NCBI GenBank assembly: GCA_023262065.1
Contig: JALRDW010000110.1
Span: forward strand, 1 to 8,760
From: Acidimicrobiia bacterium
GTDB lineage: Bacteria; Actinomycetota; Acidimicrobiia; IMCC26256
DNA length: 8,760 bases
Reading direction: 5' to 3'
Shown: positions 1 to 6,947 of the stretch, piece by piece
Numbering within the stretch: position 1 is the stretch's first letter
Layout of the letters: the number at the start of each line of letters is the position of its first letter
Made by a program: the position numbers and the translations under genes
The notes under the pieces: generated by a model
The model's database searches: none
What the model was told of the DNA's origin: nothing
What the model saw: only the letters and a program-made list of their open reading frames with translations

Positions 1-486
<486 letters not shown>

Positions 487-551
487 GGGGTGCCTTCCTC
501 TCCGGGATGACGGGACCGGTCGGGGGGTCCGGCCGGGCGGGGGGTCGATGA

Positions 552-572
552 CTTGAGTTGTTGACCATCAAC
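552..572 (-). promoter_or_regulatory. HAIR-like HspR operator upstream of dnaK
   Basis: The known HspR operator (HAIR) is CTTGAGT-N7-ACTCAAG. Read on the minus strand, this site is gTTGAtg-N7-ACTCAAG. The dnaK-proximal arm is perfect and the distal arm keeps the TTGA core, giving 11 of 14 matches with the exact seven-base spacing. It lies 66 bases upstream of the dnaK start codon and just downstream of a candidate -10 box. A bound repressor there would block initiation or escape. The match and position are seen directly; binding by HspR is inferred, because hspR is not in the window. Confidence 0.72.
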
Positions 573-585
573 TTTTGTGAGTCCC

Positions 586-614
586 ACCGTATTCCCATCC
601 CGCCCGGATCTCCA
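586..614 (-). promoter_or_regulatory. Candidate dnaK promoter
   Basis: On the minus strand a TACGGT -10-like hexamer (586-591) is preceded, after 17 bases, by TGGAGA (609-614), which matches four of six positions of TTGACA. Transcription would begin near 579, just before the HAIR-like site, giving a leader of about 90 bases. The -35 match is weak, so this is a proposal based on spacing and on its relation to the operator. Confidence 0.35.
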
Positions 615-685
615 CGCGGGGACCCGTGACCTCGGGCACCCCGGGGAGCGGGACGGCTCCCGTGCGGGCCCGGCGCCGGTGGGCC

Positions 686-691
686 TAAGGT
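686..691 (+). promoter_or_regulatory. TAAGGT: -10 box of a leaderless start, or SD-like site, for the cNMP-binding gene
   Basis: TAAGGT ends six bases before the ATG at 698. That spacing fits an actinobacterial TANNNT -10 box with transcription starting at or next to the start codon. The same bases contain TAAGG, which could act as a Shine-Dalgarno sequence. I see no good -35 element upstream. The two readings cannot be separated from sequence alone. Confidence 0.45.
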
Positions 692-697
692 TCCGCC

Positions 698-1123
698 ATG
701 GCCCGACGCACCGCTCAGTACCTCTCCTCGCTCGCCGAGGTCCCGCTCTTCTCCGCCCTGTCGCAGCGCGATCTGGGCCGGATCGCCCGATTGGGCGAGG
801 AGATCGAGGTGGAGGCCGGCACCCGCCTCGTCGACGAGGGCGCCACCGGCGACCAGTTCTTCGTGATCCTCCGGGGCAAGGCCAAGGTGACCCGCCGGGG
901 TCGACGGGTGGCCAGCCTGGCCCGGGGCGAGTCCTTCGGGGAGCTGTCGCTCCTCGACCGGGGCCCGCGCACGGCGACCGTGACCGCCGAGACCCGGATG
1001 GAGCTCCTCGTGCTCGGTCAGCGGCAGTTCGCCGGCCTGCTCGACGATGCCCCCGGCTTCTCGCGCAAGCTCCTCGCCGGGATGGCGCGCCGCCTGCGCG
1101 AGGCCGACACCCGCAACCAGTAA
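698..1123 (+). CDS. Stand-alone cyclic-nucleotide-binding domain protein
   Basis: This is a 141-residue cytosolic protein made almost entirely of one CRP-type cNMP-binding beta-roll. The N-terminal helix with VPLFSAL (15-21) leads into the barrel. The phosphate-binding cassette is at about 77-94 and reads GESFGELSLLDRGPRTAT. It keeps the glutamate (E82) and the arginine-threonine pair (R91, T92) that contact the cyclic phosphate and ribose in CRP/PKA domains, so ligand binding looks intact. The chain ends after a C-terminal helix (about 121-137) with no helix-turn-helix, so it is not a CRP-type transcription factor. It may be a small sensor acting on a partner protein; the partner is unknown. 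It is divergent from dnaK and 92 bases upstream of the EtfD-like gene on the same strand. The ATG at 698 fits the family N-terminus. Confidence 0.88.
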   Translation: MARRTAQYLSSLAEVPLFSALSQRDLGRIARLGEEIEVEAGTRLVDEGATGDQFFVILRGKAKVTRRGRRVASLARGESFGELSLLDRGPRTATVTAETRMELLVLGQRQFAGLLDDAPGFSRKLLAGMARRLREADTRNQ

Positions 1124-1156
1124 CCGCCCACGCCGGGCTTCCCGGGGCCCGATTGG

Positions 1157-1162
1157 TAGGTT
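1157..1162 (+). promoter_or_regulatory. Candidate -10 box (TAGGTT) of the EtfD-like gene
   Basis: TAGGTT fits the TANNNT pattern and would place the start of transcription near 1169, about 47 bases ahead of the ATG at 1216. There is no recognisable -35 at 16-18 bases. If it is real, the EtfD-like gene has its own promoter in addition to any readthrough from the cNMP-binding gene. Confidence 0.3.
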
Positions 1163-1215
1163 TCCGGCGATCACCGCACGCCCCATCGGATGGGCGCGCG
1201 CCACCCGGAGGTCCC

Positions 1216-3411
1216 ATGCGCCGGCCCAAGCCGCACCAGATCGTCCTCACCATCGGCGTGCTCGCCGCCGTCGGCACGGTCGCCTCGGGCATCGCCCCGC
1301 AGATCACCCACTGGCACGACGAGTCGCCGATCGCCCGCGAGGTCTTCGTCAACGTCCCGGGCGGGCTGCAGGTGGCCTTCTACATCGTCATGGCGGCAAT
1401 GCTGTTCGTCACCGCCTGGCTCGTCTCGCTCCGGGTCCGCAACTACGAGCGCGGCGGGCCCGACGACCGGCGGCTGACGCGCACCAACGCCAAGCGCCGG
1501 ATGCGCGACTTCCGCCGTGGCGTCTGGATGCGCACCCTCCTGCGCGACCCGGCCGCCGGCGCGATGCACTCGATGATCTACTTCGGGTTCCTCGTGCTGT
1601 TCGCCGCCACGGTGCTGCTCGAGATCGACCACCAGCTCCCCGAGGCCCTCAAGTTCCTGCACGGCACCGTGTACCAGGGCTACTCGTTCATGGCCGACCT
1701 CTTCGGCCTCGTGTTCCTCGGCGGCATCGTCTGGGCCCTCGCCCGCCGCTACGTCCAGCAGCCGTACCGCATCCGCATCAAGACCAAGCCCGAGCACCTG
1801 GTGATCCTCGGCGTGTTCCTCGTGATCGCGATCACCGGGTTCACCACCGAGGGCCTGCGGATCGCGGCCGAGGGTCGGCCGGCGTTCGAGCAGTGGTCGT
1901 TCGTCGGTTGGTGGCTCTCGGGCCTCGTCGACGGCTGGAGCGAGGGCGCGCTCATCGACGCCCACCGCTGGTCGTGGCTCGCCCACGTGGTCGCGTTCAT
2001 CGCGTTCCTCGTGATCCTGCCCACCACGATGCTGCGGCACATGATCACGAGCCCCATGAACATGTTCTGGCGCGACAAGGACCGCCCGAAGGGCGCGATG
2101 AAGCCGATGCCGAACCTCATGGAGACCGAGCTGGAGTCGTTCGGCGCCTACCAGATCGCCGACTTCACGTGGAAGCAGCTCTTCGACACCGACGCCTGCA
2201 CGATGTGCGGGCGCTGCACCTCGGTGTGTCCGGCGCACGCAACGGGCAAGCCGCTCGACCCGCGTGAGATCGTGCTCAAGGTCGGCGAGGTCATGAACGC
2301 CACGGCCGAGCCGCGCACGACGCCGCCGATCGGCGTGGTCGACGGCATCACCATCGACGCGGACTCGGTGTTCGAGCGGATCACCTCGACCGAACTCTGG
2401 GCCTGCACGACCTGCAAGGCCTGCGACGAGATCTGCCCGGTCAACATCGAGATCCTCGACAAGATCCTCGACATGCGCCGGTACCTGTCGCTCATGGAGT
2501 CGGACTTCCCCGCCTCCCTCGGCAACGTGTACCGCTCCATGGAGAACTCGGCCAACGTCTACGGCATGAACCAGGGTGACCGCGGCGACTGGGCGAGCGA
2601 CCTCGATGGCATCGAGATCATCGAACCCGGATCGGCGTCCGGACCGCACGAGTACCTCATGTGGGTCGGGTGCGCCGGGTCGTTCGACGACCGGAACAAG
2701 AAGACGAGCCGGGCGCTGGCCAAGCTGCTGCAGCGGGCGGACATCGACTTCGCGATCCTCGGGCCGTCGGAGCTGTGCACCGGCGACTCCGCCCGCCGTT
2801 CCGGCAACGAGTACATCTTCCAGATGCTCGCGATGCAGAACATCGAGGTGCTCGACGGCGCCGGCGTCACGAAGATCATCACGCAGTGCCCGCACTGCTT
2901 CAACACGCTGAAGAACGAGTACCCACAGCTCGGCGGGAACTACGAGGTGATCCACCACTCCCAGTTCCTCGCCCAGCTCATCGACGAGGGTCGCCTCTCG
3001 ATGGCCGGGGCCTCCCTGGCCGAGCGGGTCACCTACCACGACTCCTGCTACCTGGGCCGGCACAACGACGTCTACATGGCCCCGCGCAACGTGATCGGTT
3101 CGCTCAAGGGCATCGACATCGTCGAGATGCCGCGCAACGGCACGAAGGGCATGTGCTGCGGCGCCGGCGGGGCGCGCATGTGGATGGAGGAATCCATCGG
3201 CAAGAAGGTGAACGACGAGCGAGCCCAGGAGGCCCTGGCCACCGGTGCGACCCGTGTCGCGGTGGCCTGCCCGTTCTGCTACGTGATGATGGACGACGGC
3301 GTGAAGGGCGCGGGCAAGGGCGACGACGTCGTCGTGCAGGACCTCGCCGAGATGCTCCTCGAGGCGATGGAGTCCGACCCGTCGGTCCACGACCAGACGA
3401 CGCTCGCCTGA
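1216..3411 (+). CDS. etfD: EtfD-like membrane Fe-S oxidoreductase (NarI-like + 2x4Fe-4S + two CCG domains)
   Basis: This 731-residue membrane protein probably passes electrons from electron-transfer flavoprotein, reduced by acyl-CoA dehydrogenases, to menaquinone, as proposed for M. tuberculosis Rv0338c/EtfD. The N-terminus has about six membrane helices (8-28, 51-71, 115-137, 160-178, 194-211, 255-274). H118, H250 and H257 are possible haem-b ligands, as in NarI/DsrM-like domains. Two 4Fe-4S motifs follow: C328/C331/C334/C338 and C397/C400/C403/C407. Two heterodisulfide-reductase-like CCG domains come next: C486...C521...C558/C561, and C611...C647-C648...C685/C688. The first CCG domain has Cys-Thr where the second has Cys-Cys. 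GGAGG at 1207-1211 supports the ATG at 1216. The frame stays open back to 577, but that part overlaps the cNMP-binding gene and looks non-coding. It is shorter than Rv0338c (roughly 880 residues, from memory). No etfAB is in view, so the partner is inferred. GlpC- or HdrD-like quinone reductases are the alternatives. Confidence 0.85.
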   Translation: MRRPKPHQIVLTIGVLAAVGTVASGIAPQITHWHDESPIAREVFVNVPGGLQVAFYIVMAAMLFVTAWLVSLRVRNYERGGPDDRRLTRTNAKRRMRDFRRGVWMRTLLRDPAAGAMHSMIYFGFLVLFAATVLLEIDHQLPEALKFLHGTVYQGYSFMADLFGLVFLGGIVWALARRYVQQPYRIRIKTKPEHLVILGVFLVIAITGFTTEGLRIAAEGRPAFEQWSFVGWWLSGLVDGWSEGALIDAHRWSWLAHVVAFIAFLVILPTTMLRHMITSPMNMFWRDKDRPKGAMKPMPNLMETELESFGAYQIADFTWKQLFDTDACTMCGRCTSVCPAHATGKPLDPREIVLKVGEVMNATAEPRTTPPIGVVDGITIDADSVFERITSTELWACTTCKACDEICPVNIEILDKILDMRRYLSLMESDFPASLGNVYRSMENSANVYGMNQGDRGDWASDLDGIEIIEPGSASGPHEYLMWVGCAGSFDDRNKKTSRALAKLLQRADIDFAILGPSELCTGDSARRSGNEYIFQMLAMQNIEVLDGAGVTKIITQCPHCFNTLKNEYPQLGGNYEVIHHSQFLAQLIDEGRLSMAGASLAERVTYHDSCYLGRHNDVYMAPRNVIGSLKGIDIVEMPRNGTKGMCCGAGGARMWMEESIGKKVNDERAQEALATGATRVAVACPFCYVMMDDGVKGAGKGDDVVVQDLAEMLLEAMESDPSVHDQTTLA

Positions 3412-3434
3412 TCGCAGGCGACGACGGAGTGCGT

Positions 3435-3460
3435 GAGGGCGTCGCCGCGGCGGCGCCCTC
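3435..3460. terminator. Hairpin between convergent etfD-like and dcd genes
   Basis: GAGGGCG (3435-3441) pairs perfectly with CGCCCTC (3454-3460), and the 12-base interior can pair further through its self-complementary CGCCGCGGCG core. It sits 24 bases after the etfD-like stop and 15 bases beyond the dcd stop on the other strand, so it can serve both transcripts. There is no T-run on either side, as is common in GC-rich actinobacteria. Confidence 0.65.
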
Positions 3461-3475
3461 GTCGCGTACGGGCCG

Positions 3476-4042
3476 CTACTTGCGGAAGTTCAGGTACGAA
3501 CGGCTCGGCGTCGGTCCGCGCTGACCCTGGTACTTCGAACCGGTGACCGAGGAGCCGTACGCGTTGTCGGCCTCGGTCGTCATGCGCAGGAACGAGATCT
3601 GGCCGATCTTCATGCCCGGGTAGATCGCGATCGGGAGGTTCGCGACGTTCGACAGTTCGAGGGTCAGGTGACCGTCCCAGCCCGCGTCCACGAAACCCGC
3701 GGTGGAGTGGATGAGGAGGCCGAGACGTCCCAGACTCGACTTGCCCTCGAGTCGGGCGACGAGATCGTTCGGGATCGCGACGCGCTCGAGCGTCGAGCCC
3801 AGCACGAACTCACCGGGATGCAGGATGAATGCGCCCGGTGGTGTCACCTCCACGAGCTCCGTGAGGTCCTCCTGCGGCTCCTTCGGATCGATGAAGGGCG
3901 TCGTGTCGTTGCGGAACACGCGGAAGAAGGCGTCGACGTGGAGGTCGACCGAGGACGGCTGGACATCGGCCGGGTCGAACGGATCGATGACGATCCGTCC
4001 CGCGGCGATCTCCTCACGGATGGTGCGGTCGCTGAGAATCAC
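3476..4042 (-). CDS. dcd: dCTP deaminase, probably the bifunctional dUMP-forming type
   Basis: This 188-residue cytosolic homotrimer-family enzyme deaminates dCTP to feed dTMP synthesis. The trimer-forming and active-site stretch [15 protein letters not shown] (96-110) is present. It is followed by [21 protein letters not shown] (112-132), with the catalytic glutamate at E129 and an aspartate at D119. The C-terminus has the [14 protein letters not shown] lid (168-181). The HSTAG...TLELSN wording and the tail match the mycobacterial Dcd, which makes dUMP directly (dCTP deaminase plus dUTPase), better than the E. coli mono-functional enzyme (HVTAHR...). Bifunctionality is inferred from that resemblance. 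The GTG at 4042 gives the family N-terminus VILSDRTI; the open frame extends upstream, but that part shows no homology and overlaps the neighbour. A TAGGGT box eight bases upstream suggests a leaderless message. It lies 41 bases after the DUF2269-like gene. Confidence 0.96.
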   Translation of the reverse strand: MILSDRTIREEIAAGRIVIDPFDPADVQPSSVDLHVDAFFRVFRNDTTPFIDPKEPQEDLTELVEVTPPGAFILHPGEFVLGSTLERVAIPNDLVARLEGKSSLGRLGLLIHSTAGFVDAGWDGHLTLELSNVANLPIAIYPGMKIGQISFLRMTTEADNAYGSSVTGSKYQGQRGPTPSRSYLNFRK

Positions 4043-4050
4043 GGGATCGG

Positions 4051-4056
4051 ACCCTA
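4051..4056 (-). promoter_or_regulatory. Candidate -10 box (TAGGGT) of a leaderless dcd transcript
   Basis: On the minus strand TAGGGT ends eight bases before the GTG start of dcd. This is about the distance at which transcription would begin at the start codon. No Shine-Dalgarno sequence sits at normal spacing apart from the AGGG inside this box. The -35 region is not recognisable. Confidence 0.45.
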
Positions 4057-4068
4057 CCAACGCGGGTC

Positions 4069-4085
4069 GGGGCCCGTCGGGCCTC
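4069..4085 (-). terminator. Small hairpin at the end of the DUF2269-like gene
   Basis: GGGGCCC (4069-4075) and GGGCCTC (4079-4085) form a seven-pair stem with one G-T pair and a three-base loop. It overlaps the stop codon of the DUF2269-like gene and lies just upstream of the dcd promoter-like box. It could be a weak intrinsic terminator, but no T-run follows. Confidence 0.3.
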
Positions 4086-4626
4086 AGGCGCCCGGCTTGA
4101 ACACCATGAGGTAGAGCAGCGCGAGGGTCATGAGGTGCAGCACACCCGAGGCCGCGCCGACCTGCTTGCCGAGGGCCTCCATCATCGCGACCTGCGGCGG
4201 CGGACCGGCCGGCGCGCCCGCCGGGGGCGGACCTCCGGCGGCCAGCTCCTCCCCGAGCGCGTTCATCCGCCGGACCCGCGGCAGCAGGACGGCGTGGGAC
4301 ACCCCGAGCGAGATCACGAAGAGCACGATGGACAGCCACACCCAGATCTGCGAGAACGCCCACTGACCGTCGCTGAGCCAGACGAGCACGAGACCGAGGA
4401 CGAGGATCGCGTAGATGAAGTTCTCGGCGATCATGGACACCCGGTAGTTGGCCTGGGAGATGGCCAGCCCGCCCGGTCCGGGGCGCTTCTTCGACTCGGC
4501 GCCGTAGAGACCGTTGAGGAACACCGTGCCGATCCCGATGATCGCCACGAGGATGTGCAGGATGAGGACGATCTTGTAGAGCGCGGACTCGGTTCCCACC
4601 TCGTACCCCCGGTTGTTCTCCGTCAC
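4084..4626 (-). CDS. Four-helix DUF2269-like integral membrane protein
   Basis: This is a 180-residue predicted inner-membrane protein with four helices at about 17-40, 66-86, 94-115 and 158-176. The first helix contains [14 protein letters not shown], with a histidine (H24) typical of DUF2269-type proteins. Further features are an N-S-I-A-E-N-type second helix and a short basic stretch after helix 3 (LLPRVRRMN). The loop between helices 3 and 4 is rich in Gly, Pro and Ala (130-145) and is likely flexible. Function is unknown. The GTG at 4626 is chosen because a G-rich stretch lies just upstream; a second GTG at 4599 would shorten it by nine residues and still keep all helices. It starts 31 bases after the ycaQ stop and may be cotranscribed. 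Assignment to DUF2269 is from recalled pattern, not a search. Confidence 0.75.
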   Translation of the reverse strand: MTENNRGYEVGTESALYKIVLILHILVAIIGIGTVFLNGLYGAESKKRPGPGGLAISQANYRVSMIAENFIYAILVLGLVLVWLSDGQWAFSQIWVWLSIVLFVISLGVSHAVLLPRVRRMNALGEELAAGGPPPAGAPAGPPPQVAMMEALGKQVGAASGVLHLMTLALLYLMVFKPGA

Positions 4627-4654
4627 CGGTCCCCCCGACCGGCGATCGGGCGCG

Positions 4655-4660
4655 AATCTA
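4655..4660 (-). promoter_or_regulatory. Candidate -10 box (TAGATT) of the DUF2269-like gene
   Basis: TAGATT on the minus strand overlaps the TAG stop codon of the upstream ycaQ gene and lies 28 bases before the GTG at 4626. It fits TANNNT. No -35 is visible. It may be fortuitous if the two genes share one transcript. Confidence 0.25.
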
Positions 4661-5857
4661 GGCCCGGCGCACGGCACGCCGCAGGGAGGCGGCGAGGTCC
4701 CCACGGCGACCGACCTCGACCCCGTCGAGCCCGAGGAACCGGGCCAACCGACCCGCCTCCGCGGCGAGCGCTCGGGCCACCGGCTCCACCGCGACCCCGG
4801 GTTCGGCCCAGGCCCCCGGCAGGAGCAGGAGGCTCCGACGACGATCGGCCTTCGCGTCGACCCGGGCCACGAGGCGGTCCCCGAGGAGGAACGGCAGCAC
4901 GTAGTAGCCGTGGGTGCGCCGGGGCTCGGGCACGTAGATCTCGATCCGGTACCGGAACCCGAAGATCCGTTCGACCCGGTCGCGCTCCCACATGAGCGAG
5001 TCGAACGGGGTGAGCAGCGCGCACGCGTCGAGGCGGCGCGGGACCGGCGTGCCGGGGACCCGGTACGCCGGGGATCGCCACGCCTCGACCCGGACCTCCT
5101 CGAGCGCGCCCTCCTCGACCAGTTCGGCCACGAGCGGTCGGGCGACCGGGCGCCGCTGCCGGAACGCGTCCGCGAGATCGGCCGCCGTCGCGACGCCGAA
5201 CGAACGCGCCGCCCGCACCAGCAGCTCCTTGCGCGCGTCGTCATCCGTCGGTGTCGGTGCATCGACGATCGCCCGCGGGAGCGCCCGGTCGGTGAGGTCG
5301 TAGACGCGTTCGAAGTTCGGGGTGCGCCAGGCCGTGATCTCGCCGGTCCAGAACAGGTACTCGAGGGCCTGCTTGCCGCGGTCCCAGCCCCACATGTGGT
5401 CGGGCTTCACCCCGCGGTCCTCGAGGTGGCGGGCACTGATCGGGCCGCGGTCGCGCACCGCCTCGCGCACCCGGCGCACGTAGCCGGGATGATCACGGGC
5501 GACCGCGACCAGCCCGGACCACATGGTGCCCCGTTTGGCCTCCTCCATGCGCCAGCGCAGCGCCGGCTGCAGCCGCACGTCGATGAGGGACGCCTCGTGC
5601 CCCCAGAACTCGAACGCGCGTCCGTGACGGATGAGCCGGGCGCTCAGATCACGCGGGTGGTCGCCGAGCCGGGCGAACAGCGTGAGCTCGTGGGCCCGGG
5701 CGACGACGTTGACCGAGTCGAGCTGGATCGCCGCGACCCGATCGAGGAGCGCCGCGCCGTGGCGCACGGTCACGGCGCCGGTCGGACGCGGTCGCGCGAA
5801 CCCCTGGGCAGCGAGCACGGCCCGCCGGACCTCCTCCGTACGCAGGGAGTTCGCCAA
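4658..5857 (-). CDS. ycaQ: YcaQ-type winged-helix DNA glycosylase (HTH_42 family)
   Basis: This 399-residue protein belongs to the HTH_42/AlkZ-like superfamily. In this family E. coli YcaQ excises bulky N7-alkylated purines and unhooks interstrand crosslinks. It carries the QxD catalytic signature as IQLDSVNVVARAHELTLFAR (44-63), the YcaQ-subfamily form, whereas AlkZ proteins have QxQ. Other family landmarks are the opening LRTEEVRRAVLAAQGFARPRP (5-25), FEFWGHEASLI (82-92), the winged-helix region, LTPFDSLMWERDRVERIFGFRYRIEIYVP (near 288-316) and YYVLPFLLGDRLVARVD. Length is normal. The start is a TTG at 5857: an in-frame stop lies five codons upstream and the family N-terminus begins just after it, so no ATG is possible. 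The ribosome-binding site is poor. Only 12 bases separate it from the upstream cupin gene, so translation may be coupled. It probably acts in the cytosol on damaged DNA. Confidence 0.9.
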   Translation of the reverse strand: MANSLRTEEVRRAVLAAQGFARPRPTGAVTVRHGAALLDRVAAIQLDSVNVVARAHELTLFARLGDHPRDLSARLIRHGRAFEFWGHEASLIDVRLQPALRWRMEEAKRGTMWSGLVAVARDHPGYVRRVREAVRDRGPISARHLEDRGVKPDHMWGWDRGKQALEYLFWTGEITAWRTPNFERVYDLTDRALPRAIVDAPTPTDDDARKELLVRAARSFGVATAADLADAFRQRRPVARPLVAELVEEGALEEVRVEAWRSPAYRVPGTPVPRRLDACALLTPFDSLMWERDRVERIFGFRYRIEIYVPEPRRTHGYYVLPFLLGDRLVARVDAKADRRRSLLLLPGAWAEPGVAVEPVARALAAEAGRLARFLGLDGVEVGRRGDLAASLRRAVRRA

Positions 5858-5869
5858 CAGAGGCTCGGA

Positions 5870-6880
5870 TCAGAGCCCGGTGACGGTGAGCGCGGAGTTC
5901 GTCGTGATCGGAGATCCGACGGCGCCGCCGCGGGAACCCGTGTACGTCCCGGTCCCGCCGGTCACCGCAGCGAACCGACCCGTGCCACCGACGACGCCGA
6001 GCGTCGCCGCGAACGTCGCGCCGCCGTCCGCGGTCGCGACCGTGGCGCCGGACGCCGTCGCCACGAGGGTCGAGCCATCCGCGGGCCACGTGTACGTCAT
6101 GACGCCGGTGAACGGGCCGCTGCCCCGCGTGTACGAGAACAGCACGGTCGCATCGAGGCGAACCTCGTACGGCCCGGTCGACGCGCGGTCGTCGCCGACC
6201 GTGCCGGTGCCGGTCTCCGTGAGCGAGCCGGCCGTGCGCTCGCCCGCCGGCCCGACGGTCGCGACCGAGCGCGCGGGGATCGACAGGGTGATGGCGAGGG
6301 GCGCGGTCCCGAACAGCCCGGTGCCGGTCGTCGCCGAACCGACCGGCGTCGCGATGCCTGCGCCCGATGCGATCAGCGCCGCGGTGAGGATCACGACCGG
6401 CTTGCGCGTCGCATTCGCGCCGTAGTGCGTGAGCCCCGCACCCTCGACGAGCGAATCCCCGGCCCGGAGCCGCACGGTCCGCGGCCCGGTCACCGTTCGG
6501 GCCACGCCCCTCGCCGACGTGATCGTCACCGACCCCGACGTGATGCGGTAGGTGAGCACGCCCGACTGCACCGTCGCGACCTGGGTGCCGTCGTGGAAGT
6601 GCTCGGCGAGCCTGGCCTTCGGGGCGATGCGCACCTTCGTGAGGTAGAGCACCTGGCCGGGTGCGTTCGCGGGCTCACTGACCGACAGGACCGTGCGGGT
6701 GACGCCGTTGGCCGAGACGACGCTCCCCGCGCGCGGCAGGGTGGTCGCGGTCGAGCCGGTCGCACCCGTGGGCGCGCCGCGGGTGACGCCGGTCGAACCG
6801 GCCTCGGCCCATGCCGCGCTCGGCCCGCACACGGCGAGCAGCACGGTCGCGGTCGCCACGGTCCTCGTCACGATCCTCAT
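5870..6880 (-). CDS. Secreted cupin protein with a C-terminal beta-rich (allene-oxide-cyclase-barrel-like) domain
   Basis: This is a 336-residue exported protein with no family name I can assign. A Sec signal peptide covers 1-25 (basic start, hydrophobic core, AWA cleavage site). A Thr/Gly/Ala-rich linker leads to a cupin domain at about 60-172. The metal-binding motif is HFHDGTQ: H94, H96 and Q100, with H152 as the fourth ligand. The usual glutamate is replaced by glutamine. The C-terminal part (about 190-336) is a second beta-rich domain with repeated Gly-Thr turns (VVGGTGRFAAVTGGTGTYTG, 297-316). It resembles bacterial allene-oxide-cyclase/dirigent-like barrels, and that assignment is tentative. 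The ATG at 6880 has GGAG six bases upstream. A 13-bp-stem hairpin lies 20 bases before the start, and ycaQ follows after 12 bases. Substrate is unknown. Confidence 0.8.
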   Translation of the reverse strand: MRIVTRTVATATVLLAVCGPSAAWAEAGSTGVTRGAPTGATGSTATTLPRAGSVVSANGVTRTVLSVSEPANAPGQVLYLTKVRIAPKARLAEHFHDGTQVATVQSGVLTYRITSGSVTITSARGVARTVTGPRTVRLRAGDSLVEGAGLTHYGANATRKPVVILTAALIASGAGIATPVGSATTGTGLFGTAPLAITLSIPARSVATVGPAGERTAGSLTETGTGTVGDDRASTGPYEVRLDATVLFSYTRGSGPFTGVMTYTWPADGSTLVATASGATVATADGGATFAATLGVVGGTGRFAAVTGGTGTYTGSRGGAVGSPITTNSALTVTGL

Positions 6881-6899
6881 GGTGGGCTCCGTACGCGAG

Positions 6900-6934
6900 C
6901 GCTCCCCGGGTCGGTCACCCGGACCCGGGGAGCG
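6900..6934 (-). terminator. Perfect 13-bp inverted repeat between the SGNH and cupin genes
   Basis: CGCTCCCCGGGTC (6900-6912) and GACCCGGGGAGCG (6922-6934) form a perfect 13-bp stem with a nine-base loop. It lies after the SGNH hydrolase stop (6971) and 20 bases before the cupin start codon (6880). A strong terminator for the hydrolase is the simplest reading, although no T-run follows. A role in the cupin leader (attenuation or mRNA protection) is also possible. Confidence 0.65.
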
Positions 6935-6947
6935 TACGTGGCACTCG

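Noticed and set aside
506..529. GGACC/GGTCC pairing in the dnaK leader as a thermosensor
   Set aside because: The stem is five pairs and does not cover the ribosome-binding site or start codon, so there is no support for an RNA thermometer.
1132..1144. CCGGG-ctt-CCCGG hairpin after the cNMP-binding gene as a terminator
   Set aside because: The stem is only five pairs with no T-run, and such short repeats are expected by chance in this GC-rich sequence.
577..1215. Upstream extension of the EtfD-like reading frame
   Set aside because: It overlaps the cNMP-binding gene in another frame and reads as Arg/Pro/Gly-rich shadow sequence. A strong GGAGG site precedes the ATG at 1216.
1171..3390. A 739-codon open frame on the minus strand opposite the EtfD-like gene
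   Set aside because: Composition is dominated by Val, His, Arg, Asp and Glu with no motif. The plus strand carries six membrane helices and four Cys-cluster motifs.
4043..4363. A longer N-terminus for dcd
   Set aside because: The upstream frame overlaps the DUF2269-like gene and has no family similarity. VILSDRTI is the usual start of Dcd.
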